The translations under genes and the position numbers were made by a program. The notes beneath the pieces were generated by a model. The model saw only the letters and a list, made by a program, of their open reading frames with translations. It made no database searches and was not told the DNA's origin. A DNA stretch of 64,000 nt from Alistipes sp. (lineage in GTDB: Bacteria; Bacteroidota; Bacteroidia; Bacteroidales; Rikenellaceae). Positions 43,155-51,469 of this stretch are shown here, piece by piece. The stretch is from contig JAFTOU010000018.1 in assembly GCA_017463615.1 (NCBI GenBank), positions 124,001 to 188,000 on the forward strand. Reading direction: 5' to 3'. Positions within the stretch are counted from its first letter, which is position 1; every line of letters begins with the position of its first letter.

Positions 43155-44116
43155 TAGAATGCACTCGGTTTAAGGTTCAGACCCGCCTTCTCGTCAAGCC
43201 CGAACATAATATTCATATTCTGCACAGCCTGTCCCGATGCACCCTTGAGCAGGTTGTCAATCGTAGAGACAATGTGCAGCTTTGTTCCATATTTCGCAAC
43301 GCGAATAATAGCCTTATTGGTATTTACCACCTGCTTCAGGTCCACCTCCCTATCTACCACAAAGGTAAATGCCGCATCAGCGTAGAACTCCTTATAGAGC
43401 GCCACTGCCTGCTCCGCCGTAAGGTCGCTATTGGTATATACCGAGGCGAAGATTCCGCGAGCAAAGTCGCCACGCATAGGCACAAAGTTCAGCTCGTGGG
43501 TAAAAGTTGACTGCAAGCCCCTCAGCGTGCGACCAATCTCCAGCAGATGCTGGTGCTCAAAAGCCTTATATACCGACAGGTTGTCCGTGCGCCAGCTGAA
43601 GTGGGTTGTCGCGCCCGGCTTCACGCCCGCACCCGTAGAGCCAGTAATGGCGGTGATGTGCACCTCGTCCTTCAGCGCACCTGCAGCAGCGAGTGGTAGC
43701 AGTGCAAGCTGTATAGCGGTGGCGAAGCATCCGGGGTTGGCAAGGCGCTCTGTTGTGGCAATGCGGTCGCGGTTTATCTCTGGCAGACCGTAGACATAAC
43801 CACAGCTCTCGTCTCTAAAGTCCTGCGCAAGGTCAATAATCTTCAGCCCCGCTGGTGCAACATTCTGCTCCCAGAACTTGCGACTTTGACCGTGTGCCGA
43901 GCAGAGGAAGAGCACATCTACAGCCGCCAAATCGTAGGTATCTGTAAATCGTAGCTCTGTCTCGCCAATAAGTCCGCCGTGGACATCACTCAGGGCATTG
44001 CCAGCGTTGGATGTAGAGTGTACGAAGACTATCTCCACCTCTGGGTGGTGAATAAGCAGTCGTAGCAACTCGCCAGCCGTATAGCCTGCGCCTCCAATAA
44101 TACCAGCCTTAATCAT
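43154..44116 (-). CDS. argC: N-acyl-gamma-glutamyl-phosphate reductase
   Basis: 320 residues. GIIGGAGYTAGELLRLL is the NADP-binding loop. The catalytic Cys is in NPGCFATAIQLALLPL. The STGAGVKPG and HRHLPE-like segment (HQHLLEIGRTL) are present. It reduces the acyl-phosphate to the semialdehyde. It overlaps argG by 8 nt. Confidence 0.94.
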   Translation of the reverse strand: MIKAGIIGGAGYTAGELLRLLIHHPEVEIVFVHSTSNAGNALSDVHGGLIGETELRFTDTYDLAAVDVLFLCSAHGQSRKFWEQNVAPAGLKIIDLAQDFRDESCGYVYGLPEINRDRIATTERLANPGCFATAIQLALLPLAAAGALKDEVHITAITGSTGAGVKPGATTHFSWRTDNLSVYKAFEHQHLLEIGRTLRGLQSTFTHELNFVPMRGDFARGIFASVYTNSDLTAEQAVALYKEFYADAAFTFVVDREVDLKQVVNTNKAIIRVAKYGTKLHIVSTIDNLLKGASGQAVQNMNIMFGLDEKAGLNLKPSAF

Positions 44117-45311
44117 TCTGCTGCTTTTTCTTGTTAAAGTAGATCTTCATAGGGTTTGCCATAATCTTGGTAAAGCCCTTAACATCGTCGGCACTCCACG
44201 CCTTATTCACCTCGCCATACTCGCCAAAGTCGGTCTTCATAAGGTCGAAGTCAGATGTAACACCCACCAGGGTGTAGCTATATGGGCGCAGGGTAATCTC
44301 TACAGTACCATCTACATTGCCCTGTGTACTCTCAAGGAAGGCCTCCATGTCGCGCATCACTGGGTCAAGATACTGAGCCTCGTGCAGGAACATACCGTAC
44401 CAAGTACCAATCTGGTCCTTCCAGTACTGCTGCCACTTTGTAAGCGTGTGCTTCTCAAGCATCTTGTGAGCCGCGATGATAAGCATTGGCGCTGCCGCCT
44501 CAAAGCCTACACGGCCCTTGATACCGATGATTGTATCGCCGATGTGCATATCACGACCAATACCGTAAGATGCACCGATAGCCTCTACGGCACGAATAGC
44601 CTCAACCTTATCGGCATACTCCACACCATTTACAGCCGCAAGCTCGCCCTTTGCGAAGGTCAGCTTGAGGGTCTGCTCGCCTGAGGCGGTAACCTGACTT
44701 GGATATGCGCTCTCTGGCAGGGTCTGCTCCGAGTGGAGGGTCTCCTTACCGCCTACGCTTGTGCCCCACAGACCCTTGTTGATAGAGTACTCCATCTTCA
44801 CGAAGTCTGCCACATAGCCGTGCTGCTTGAGGTAGTTAATCTCATACTCACGAGTAAGGGTCATATCGCGTGTTGGGGTGATAATCTCAATCTCTGGAGC
44901 CAAAATCTGGAATGTAAGGTCAAAACGCACCTGGTCGTTACCCGCACCCGTAGAGCCGTGAGCCACGCAGTGAGCGCCTACGCTCTTTGCATACTCAATG
45001 ATGGCGATTGCCTGGAAAGTACGCTCCGATGATACCGAGATAGGATATATTCCGTTGCGCAGAATATTTCCGTAGACCATATACTTGATGCTCTGGTCGT
45101 AGTACTGCTGGGTAATATCCAGCGTCGCGTGCTTCGTAGCACCCAGAGCGTACGCACGCTCCTCAATAGCTGCAAGCTCCTGCTCGCTAAAGCCACCAGT
45201 ATTTGCAATTGCGGTGTAGACCTCGTAGCCCAACTCCTCGCTCAAATACTTCACACAGAAAGAGGTATCAAGACCTCCACTAAATGCAAGTACAACTCTC
45301 TTTTTCTCCAT
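44109..45311 (-). CDS. argG: Argininosuccinate synthase
   Basis: 400 residues. The ATP-pyrophosphatase P-loop is LAFSGGLDTSFCVKYL. STGAGNDQVRFD and GRDMHIGDTIIGIKGR are further synthase signatures. It joins citrulline and aspartate using ATP. It is the second gene of the operon, 18 nt after the GNAT gene. Confidence 0.95.
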   Translation of the reverse strand: MEKKRVVLAFSGGLDTSFCVKYLSEELGYEVYTAIANTGGFSEQELAAIEERAYALGATKHATLDITQQYYDQSIKYMVYGNILRNGIYPISVSSERTFQAIAIIEYAKSVGAHCVAHGSTGAGNDQVRFDLTFQILAPEIEIITPTRDMTLTREYEINYLKQHGYVADFVKMEYSINKGLWGTSVGGKETLHSEQTLPESAYPSQVTASGEQTLKLTFAKGELAAVNGVEYADKVEAIRAVEAIGASYGIGRDMHIGDTIIGIKGRVGFEAAAPMLIIAAHKMLEKHTLTKWQQYWKDQIGTWYGMFLHEAQYLDPVMRDMEAFLESTQGNVDGTVEITLRPYSYTLVGVTSDFDLMKTDFGEYGEVNKAWSADDVKGFTKIMANPMKIYFNKKKQQND

Positions 45312-45329
45312 AATTTTATCTATTTTTCG

Positions 45330-45947
45330 TTATTTCAAGTGGAATAGTTTCTTAATCTTGTTCTTCAGCACCGCCCAGTAGAGCTTGGTTGATGAATTTG
45401 CCGGCAGTGGCGTCTTGGGGTCGTAGAGCATACCCGTACAGAGGCACATACGGCGGTTGTTGCGCTGCAGGATGTCGTAGTTGCAACAACCCTCGCAGCC
45501 ACGCCAGAACTCCTCGTCGTCCGTAAGTTCCGAGAATGTTACAGGTTTGTAGCCCAAACGGGTGTTGAGCTTCATTACTGGCAACGAAGTTGTGATACTG
45601 AAAATCTTAGCATACGGGAAGCGCACACGCGCAAGCTCAAAAGTTCGCGCCTTAATCTGCGCCGCAAGACCCGAGAGGCGATACTCAGGGTCTACAATCA
45701 GACCCGATGTGGCAACATAATCGCCATGGCCCCAGCACTCTATGTAGCTGAAACCCACCAACTTATCTCCATCCAAGGCCACCACAGCCTTGCCGCCAGT
45801 AATCTTTGCCGAGATGTAATCGGTGCTACGACGTGCGATACCCGTACCACGCTGAAGCGCCGACTCGTATATCAACTGACAGATACGCTCGGCATAAATA
45901 GCATGCGCAGGCTCCGCAAAAAGGACTTTTATTGCATTTTTATTCAT
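45330..45947 (-). CDS. GNAT acyltransferase leading the arginine operon
   Basis: 205 residues. GNAT fold with the acyl-CoA loop region GLIVDPEYRLSGLAAQIKARTFELAR. It also has a Cys-rich segment near the C-terminus (WRGCEGCCNYDILQRNNRRMCLC, five Cys), which is unusual and could bind metal. As first gene of an arginine operon that otherwise lacks a glutamate acyltransferase, it is the natural candidate for N-acetyl/N-succinyl-glutamate synthase, the first committed step. That function is inferred from position and fold. Confidence 0.78.
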   Translation of the reverse strand: MNKNAIKVLFAEPAHAIYAERICQLIYESALQRGTGIARRSTDYISAKITGGKAVVALDGDKLVGFSYIECWGHGDYVATSGLIVDPEYRLSGLAAQIKARTFELARVRFPYAKIFSITTSLPVMKLNTRLGYKPVTFSELTDDEEFWRGCEGCCNYDILQRNNRRMCLCTGMLYDPKTPLPANSSTKLYWAVLKNKIKKLFHLK

Positions 45948-45994
45948 TATATATGAATTTTATTCTATTTACCTAACATTTCCAAAAAGATAGG

Positions 45995-46025
45995 CAAAGG
46001 TAGTTATTTTTCATCAATATTCAAA
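45995..46025 (-). promoter_or_regulatory. Promoter of the arginine operon
   Basis: Minus-strand TTTG (46022-46025), 19 nt, TACCTTTG (45995-46002), about 48 nt before the GNAT start codon. It is an exact match to the Bacteroidota consensus. No clear ARG-box palindrome was seen in the short leader. Confidence 0.75.
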
Positions 46026-46054
46026 TATTTAGGCTAAAAAAGTGCAAAATCCCA

Positions 46055-46094
46055 AACAAAAAGCGAGGAGTAGCTACATTTCGCCACTCCTCGC
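46055..46094 (-). terminator. Terminator downstream of metH
   Basis: GCGAGGAGT (46063-46071) pairs with ACTCCTCGC (46086-46094). On the minus strand it is followed by a T-rich run. It ends the metF-metH transcript after it has passed through repeat copy 2. The 340-nt gap 45948-46287 is filled by the arg promoter, this hairpin and the repeat. Confidence 0.75.
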
Positions 46095-46187
46095 CATTGC
46101 ATATTATTCATTTATGAATTTTTACACCAACATTTGGCAGGATAAAGTGTGTTATCTGGACTCCACCGCCGCCTATCCCTCACACCA

Positions 46188-46313
46188 ATTTTGTCGTCAA
46201 AAGGTGGTAGTAGGTGTGCATTGTGAAAATAGACCGAATGGGTTGTACTAAGCGTACTACCCATTCAGTCTATTGAGGGATGTGCAGCTAATGCTGCCTT
46301 TTCACGATAAAAT
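46188..46313. repeat. Palindromic structured element, copy 2 (subfamily A)
   Basis: 126 bp. Outer arms ATTTTGTCGTCA and TTCACGATAAAAT. Inner 21-bp hairpin (46228-46248 with 46254-46274) tipped by GTAC-TAAGC-GTAC. Small right hairpin GCAGC-taat-GCTGC (46285-46296). It shares TTGAGGGATGTGC and an upstream TATYCCTYRCACC block with copy 1. Its right arm encodes the last residues of MetH (FIVKRQH and stop). Confidence 0.85.
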
Positions 46314-49300
46314 ATTTAGCAGATTTCGCTCCTATATACAACCCACAGACCGAAGATTGCGGATACATCGCGCCCGACTCGGTCAGAGATATGCCGACGG
46401 AGGCGAGGTTTAGCAGCCTATCAATATCAAATATTATCCGCTGGTCAGGCAGGCAGGAGTAGCCCACAGCGGGGCGGATACCGCGATATTTTGCGGCGAA
46501 AAGTTGCGGTATGGTAAGGCGATTTTCGGCTGCGAGAGCCTGCTCGCTACCACTCTCCCAGCAGTGTATCCAGCAGTTGCGCACAGAGCGGTGCATATAC
46601 TCGCTTGTAGCCTCAACAATTCGGTCGGCAAGGCTCTGGTATAGCAGCGCGTTATAGTCGTCACCATCAGCCTTAAAGCGCTCTATATCAGCCACAAGCG
46701 ACTCTGGAACGGTTGCGCAGAATAGACATATCTGGTCATCATACCCCTTCGGTGCAACAAAGTCGGCAAGTGCGAGCGCTACCCCATCCTCACCCGCGCT
46801 ACTCTGGCGTGGCGTAGGGATAGTGATACTCTGCCCCGTAGCGTCGGTGGCGCAAATTGCATCACCATCTGAATATGCGTGACAAGCCATAGCGCGACAG
46901 CGAATCTTCTGCCCCGCAATAGCATCAAGAATCTTCTCCGCCTCGGCACGCAGAGCGCGTCCCTGCTGCGTATGAGGGCTTGTGCGCCAAAAGGCGTGGA
47001 AGGCTCGCCAGTTGATATATTTGCGAACGGTGGCGACACTCTGACCCTCAGAGTGCCAGTAGATAAGTTCATCGCGGTGGACAATCTCACTACTCCAGTC
47101 CAACTCCAAGCGTGGCAAATCGTCGCTCTGCGCCGAAGGCTTACCCTCAAACTGCTCGCGCAATCGCTGCTGACTCTGCTTGAGTTCGGCGATAATCTGC
47201 TCGCCGTTCTCGCCCGCCAGCTGCAGCGCAAGGACTGGGTTTTGCGAGGCATCCTTGATATGGAACACCGCACCATCATAGAGCGGAGCAATCTTTACTG
47301 CCGTATGTAGTGCCGAGGTTGTTGCGCCACTGATAAAGAGCGGAACACTAACGCCCGCCTCGCGCAACTGCACTGCCGTAGCGCACATCTGCTCAAGCGA
47401 CGGGGTGATAAGTCCGCTAAGACCTATATAGTCCACCTTATGCTCTACCGCCGCAGCTACAATATCCTGCGGAGCGACCATAACGCCGAGATCAATAACC
47501 TCAAAGCCATTGCAGCGCAGAATTACCGCTGCTATATTCTTGCCAATATCGTGCACATCGCCCTTGACCGTAGCCACAAGGTAGCGACCTGCACTACGAC
47601 CGCTACTCTGCTGCTCAATATATGGTTGCAGGATAGATACAGCACGCTTCATCGTGCGGGCGGTCTTGACGACCTGTGGCAGGAACATCTTACCCTCGCC
47701 AAAGAGCTTTCCGACGGCAATCATACCCTCCATAAGAGGCCCCTCAATAATCGCAGCCGCCGAAGGGTAGCAAGATAGAGCCTCACTCAATTCCTGCTCC
47801 AGAAAACTCTCATCGCCACGCTGCAGAGCATCGGCAAGGCGTCGCTCTACGGTAAGGGTTGCCCTATCTACGCTCTGCTCCGTAGCCACGCTCTGCTGCG
47901 CAAACTCCGAGGCAAGAGCCGTAAGGCGCTCGGCTGCATCGGCACGACGATTGAGGATAACATCTTCCAACGCCTCGCGCAGCTGCTGCGGAATATCCTC
48001 GTACATCACCGCCGTTGCAGGGTTGAGAATTGCCATATCCATACCCGCCCCAACGGCATAGTAGAGGAATACGGCGTGCATAGCCTCGCGCAGGTAGTTA
48101 TTACCCCTGAAGGCAAAGGAGAGGTTGCTTACACCGCCACTGACATGCGCCCCAGGTAGATTCTGGCGAATCCAGGCCGTAGCGCGGATAAAGTCGCGGG
48201 CGTAGTCGTTATGCTCGGCAATACCCGTAGCGACAGTAAGTATATTTGGGTCAAAGATTATATCGCGCGCATCAAAGCCAACGCACTCTGTAAGCAGACG
48301 GTAGGCGCGGGCGCAAATCTCAATCTTACGCTCATAGGTGGTCGCCTGACCCTGCTCGTCAAAGGCCATAACCACAACCGCAGCGCCAAAACTCTTGACT
48401 ACCCTCGCCCTCTGAATGAAGGTCTGCTCGCCCTCCTTGAGCGAGAGGGAGTTTACAATAGCCTTGCCCTGTATGGTCTTGAGTGCCGCCGTGATAACAT
48501 CAAAGTCAGACGAGTCTATCATCCACGGCACACGCGCCACATCGGGGTCGGAGGCCATAATATTGAGGAACTCGGTCATCTGACTCTTGGCATCCAGCAT
48601 AGCGTCGTCCATATTGACATCCAGCACCATAGCCCCATCCTCAACCTGACGGCGTGCAATAGCGAGTGCCTCGCCGTAGTTGCGCTCCCCTATCAGGCGG
48701 AGGAACTTACGACTACCCGCCACATTACACCTCTCGCCCACATTAACAAAGGCGCCATTGGCATCAAAGGCCTCCAAGCCCGCAAGCCACGCCGTATCCT
48801 TTGCGCTCCTTATGCGCGGAGGTATACCCTCCACAGCCTGAGCTATGGCGCGTATATGGTCGGGCGTAGAGCCACAACAGCCACCCACGATATTTACCAT
48901 CCCGCGCTGAGCAAAGCGAGCAACGGCCTGAGCCATAAGTTCCGGAGTTTGGCTATACTCGCCCATAGCATTTGGCAGACCCGCATTTGGGTAGGCACTG
49001 ATGTAGTATGGCGAGATATCCGACAGCGTTCTGAGGAATGGCTCCATCTGCGTAGCGCCAAACGAGCAGTTAAGACCTACTGCCAGCAGCTCAAAGTGAG
49101 ATACTGAGGCTACGACAGCCTCTAAGGTCTGACCCGAGAGGGTTCTGCCCGCAGCATCGGCAACGGTTATAGATAGCACCACAGGCAGCTGCACACCGCG
49201 ACTGCTAAAGACGCTCTGCGCTGCCATAAGTGCAGCCTTAGCATTAAGGGTATCAAAGACGGTCTCCACAAGTAGCATATCTACCCCACCCGCCACAAGG

Positions 49301-49794
49301 GCATCAATCTGCTCTATATATGCGTCGTAAAGGGTATCAAAATCTATCTCGCGCAGAGCGGGATTCTCCACATCGGGCGACATAGAGAGGGTCTTACCCG
49401 TAGGGCCTACAGAGCCAGCCACAAAGCGAGGGTGGTCGGGCGTAAGGGCATTCATACGCTCCACCTCGGCGCGAGCAAGCTCTGCAGCGGCACGATTTAG
49501 GCGAGTGATAAGCCCCTGAGTGCCATACTCCGCCTGAGATATGCGCTGACTATTGAATGTGCAGGTCTCAATAATATCCGCGCCCGCCTCAAGGTAGCTG
49601 CGGTGAATTGCACCGATAACATCGGGGCGCGTGAGTACTAGTATATCGTTATTACCCTCTAACTGCTGATTATGGCGTGCAAACTCAGCACCGCGAAAGT
49701 CCGCCTCCGAGAGCCCATAGCGCTGAATCATCGTACCCATAGCGCCATCCAGCACCATGATACGCTGCTTTAGTATTTCCTCAAGACGACCCAT
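46288..49794 (-). CDS. metH: Cobalamin-dependent methionine synthase, apparently C-terminally shortened
   Basis: 1168 residues. The homocysteine domain (1-~320) has Zn ligands in GLNCSFG and GGCCGSTP. The pterin/methyl-folate domain starts at FVNVGERCNVAGSRKFLRLI. The cobalamin cap and Rossmann domain (~640-870) contain the DVHDIGKN motif whose His ligates B12. The AdoMet reactivation domain contains RPAVGYSCLPDQ and LTESGAMYPQSSVCGLY. Relatives continue 25-30 residues past the KYF-V strand (GKIG.DQ...YA); here the frame runs into repeat copy 2 and stops as FIVKRQH. It makes methionine from homocysteine and needs B12. It is coupled to metF by a one-base overlap. Confidence 0.92.
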   Translation of the reverse strand: MGRLEEILKQRIMVLDGAMGTMIQRYGLSEADFRGAEFARHNQQLEGNNDILVLTRPDVIGAIHRSYLEAGADIIETCTFNSQRISQAEYGTQGLITRLNRAAAELARAEVERMNALTPDHPRFVAGSVGPTGKTLSMSPDVENPALREIDFDTLYDAYIEQIDALVAGGVDMLLVETVFDTLNAKAALMAAQSVFSSRGVQLPVVLSITVADAAGRTLSGQTLEAVVASVSHFELLAVGLNCSFGATQMEPFLRTLSDISPYYISAYPNAGLPNAMGEYSQTPELMAQAVARFAQRGMVNIVGGCCGSTPDHIRAIAQAVEGIPPRIRSAKDTAWLAGLEAFDANGAFVNVGERCNVAGSRKFLRLIGERNYGEALAIARRQVEDGAMVLDVNMDDAMLDAKSQMTEFLNIMASDPDVARVPWMIDSSDFDVITAALKTIQGKAIVNSLSLKEGEQTFIQRARVVKSFGAAVVVMAFDEQGQATTYERKIEICARAYRLLTECVGFDARDIIFDPNILTVATGIAEHNDYARDFIRATAWIRQNLPGAHVSGGVSNLSFAFRGNNYLREAMHAVFLYYAVGAGMDMAILNPATAVMYEDIPQQLREALEDVILNRRADAAERLTALASEFAQQSVATEQSVDRATLTVERRLADALQRGDESFLEQELSEALSCYPSAAAIIEGPLMEGMIAVGKLFGEGKMFLPQVVKTARTMKRAVSILQPYIEQQSSGRSAGRYLVATVKGDVHDIGKNIAAVILRCNGFEVIDLGVMVAPQDIVAAAVEHKVDYIGLSGLITPSLEQMCATAVQLREAGVSVPLFISGATTSALHTAVKIAPLYDGAVFHIKDASQNPVLALQLAGENGEQIIAELKQSQQRLREQFEGKPSAQSDDLPRLELDWSSEIVHRDELIYWHSEGQSVATVRKYINWRAFHAFWRTSPHTQQGRALRAEAEKILDAIAGQKIRCRAMACHAYSDGDAICATDATGQSITIPTPRQSSAGEDGVALALADFVAPKGYDDQICLFCATVPESLVADIERFKADGDDYNALLYQSLADRIVEATSEYMHRSVRNCWIHCWESGSEQALAAENRLTIPQLFAAKYRGIRPAVGYSCLPDQRIIFDIDRLLNLASVGISLTESGAMYPQSSVCGLYIGAKSAKYFIVKRQH

Positions 49795-50747
49795 TAGTAT
49801 ACATTTTTAGCAATCTGTTCTATACTTGCCGAGGCGTTCATTGAGTAGAAGTGTATGCTCGGCACACCCGCAGCACGAAGCTCGCGAGCCTGCATAGTCG
49901 CCCACTCAACACCCAGCGCCTTGACCTGCTCGTTATCCTTACATCTACACAGCTGCTCGGCAAGCTCCATAGGCAGGTCTATATGGAAGGTCTTAGGCAG
50001 TAGTGCCTGCTGAGTAAGCGAAGTTAGGGGTTTAAGTCCCGGGATGATAGGCACATCTATACCCACCTTGCGACAGCGAGCAACAAAGTCAAAATACTTG
50101 GCGTTATCAAAGAACATCTGCGTTACCACATACTGCGCGCCAGCATCTATCTTCGCCTTCAGGTGCTCAATATCCATATCTATATTCATCGCCTCCTCGT
50201 GCTTCTCGGGATAACCCGCAACGCCAAACGAGAATGGCGAGGCGGCACTACTAAACGGCGTACCGTCAAGCAGCTGTCCATCATTGAATCGCACAACCTG
50301 CTCGCAGAGCTCCACTGCGTGGTTATACCCACCCTGCTCCGCTATGAAGCGATTATCAGCCTTAGCCTTATCGCCACGAAGCACCAGCAGGTCGGTAATG
50401 CCGAGGTAGGAGAGGTCTATAAGTTCGTTCTCCAACTCCGCAGGGCTAAAGCCACTACAGATGATATGGGGAACGGTCGCCACGCCATAGCGACTCTTGA
50501 GCGCAGCCGCTATAGCCACTGTTCCTGGGCGCTTACGCTCCGTTGTGCGCTGAAATACGCCGGGTGATACCTCTTTATATATAACATCGGTGCGATGGGT
50601 TGTGATATTTATATAGGCAGGCGAGAACTGCATCAGTCGCTCCACACTATTGAAAAGGCTCTCTATACTATTTCCACGCAACGGCGGCAGTACCTCAAAC
50701 GAGAATGCTGTATCGTGCTGTGACTGCAGAAAAGACGCTACACTCAT
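49794..50747 (-). CDS. metF: Methylenetetrahydrofolate reductase
   Basis: 317 residues, TIM-barrel flavoprotein. FSFEVLPPLRGNSIESLF is the N-terminal signature with the catalytic Glu. VPHIICSG and LGITDLLVLRGD bind FAD and substrate, and AQYVVTQMFFDNAKYFDF is a further family block. It produces 5-methyl-THF for MetH, encoded directly downstream. No riboswitch is visible in the ~110-nt leader. Confidence 0.95.
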   Translation of the reverse strand: MSVASFLQSQHDTAFSFEVLPPLRGNSIESLFNSVERLMQFSPAYINITTHRTDVIYKEVSPGVFQRTTERKRPGTVAIAAALKSRYGVATVPHIICSGFSPAELENELIDLSYLGITDLLVLRGDKAKADNRFIAEQGGYNHAVELCEQVVRFNDGQLLDGTPFSSAASPFSFGVAGYPEKHEEAMNIDMDIEHLKAKIDAGAQYVVTQMFFDNAKYFDFVARCRKVGIDVPIIPGLKPLTSLTQQALLPKTFHIDLPMELAEQLCRCKDNEQVKALGVEWATMQARELRAAGVPSIHFYSMNASASIEQIAKNVY

Positions 50748-50782
50748 AAACTAACTATTTTTGAGAATCTATTTTGAATACG

Positions 50783-50814
50783 CAAAAGTAAAACTTTTGG
50801 CAAAAAATCACAAA
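50783..50814 (-). promoter_or_regulatory. Putative metF-metH promoter
   Basis: Minus-strand TTTG (50811-50814), 20 nt, TACTTTTG (50783-50790). The -33 box overlaps the U-tract of the preceding gene's terminator. Confidence 0.6.
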
Positions 50815-50840
50815 AAAAGTCTGCCAAAATTGGCAGACTT
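50812..50840 (-). terminator. Terminator after YbjN-like gene
   Basis: AAGTCTGCCAA/TTGGCAGACTT, an 11-bp perfect stem with AA loop and a seven-T run on minus. Confidence 0.85.
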
Positions 50841-50860
50841 TGCATCCTTTGAGGCTTTGG

Positions 50861-51286
50861 TTACTCAATAACGCCCTTGTGGAGGCTTACATAGAGGTGC
50901 CACATACCCGATACATTGCGCTTTACGAACTCAAGCACTGCGCTATCAGATACGATATTCTTGTCGTCATCAACGATGATAACGCTCTCAGCCTCTACAC
51001 GCCAAGTGCCATCGTTGCTCTGAGCAAGGTATGCCTTTGGATAGTACTTGTTGTAGTTCCAGTCGTTTACCAGTGGCTGGAGCTGAGCAGCATCGCTACC
51101 AGAGAGCTCGTAGTAACCGCTAGTCATACAGAAGATACGGATAAGGCTCTCGCGCTGGCGAACGAAGCAGATAACATCATGTGGAAAATCGTCATCTGCG
51201 CTCAGTGCAATACGCAAATCACCATCATCATCCTTGCGGATAGAGAAGTGCGACATCAAAAGGTCCTGTAACTGTGAAGCTGTCAT
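50861..51286 (-). CDS. YbjN-like small cytoplasmic protein
   Basis: 141 residues, no signal peptide. The alternating alpha/beta pattern (QDLLMSHFSIRKDDDGDLRIAL, PHDVICFVRQRESLIRIFCMTSGYYEL, PLVNDWNYNKYYPKAYLAQ, DGTWRVEAESVI) resembles the YbjN/type III chaperone-like fold. Proteins of this fold are chaperone-like or regulatory. The assignment is by pattern and is tentative. Monocistronic, with its own promoter and terminator. Confidence 0.55.
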   Translation of the reverse strand: MTASQLQDLLMSHFSIRKDDDGDLRIALSADDDFPHDVICFVRQRESLIRIFCMTSGYYELSGSDAAQLQPLVNDWNYNKYYPKAYLAQSNDGTWRVEAESVIIVDDDKNIVSDSAVLEFVKRNVSGMWHLYVSLHKGVIE

Positions 51287-51346
51287 AGTTGTAAATGTTT
51301 TAAGTTTATAATTATTGCTCTTGTACTCACTAACTAATTAGTAGTT

Positions 51347-51378
51347 CAAAGGTAGTGCATTTTATTCGTTATTCCAAA
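51347..51378 (-). promoter_or_regulatory. Promoter of YbjN-like gene
   Basis: Minus-strand TTTG (51375-51378), 20 nt, TACCTTTG (51347-51354), about 60 nt upstream of the start. Confidence 0.6.
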
Positions 51379-51439
51379 AAAAAGTTTCATTTTTTTACTT
51401 TATCACTTTTCTCTGCCATATTTTGGCACGACCTCGCTC

Positions 51440-51447
51440 TATATTTG
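51440..51447 (+). promoter_or_regulatory. -7 box for AAA+ ATPase gene
   Basis: TATATTTG, 22 nt before the ATG at 51470. No TTTG at standard spacing. Confidence 0.5.
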
Positions 51448-51469
51448 CGATGGATTAAAATGATAAGAT

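Noticed and set aside
45948-46060. Arginine leader peptide or attenuator before the arginine operon
   Set aside because: The leader from the promoter to the GNAT start is about 48 nt with no Arg-rich ORF and no terminator hairpin.
50748-50860. SAM or B12 riboswitch before metF-metH
   Set aside because: The leader is about 35 nt after the -7 box, too short for either aptamer; the visible hairpin is the terminator of the preceding gene.
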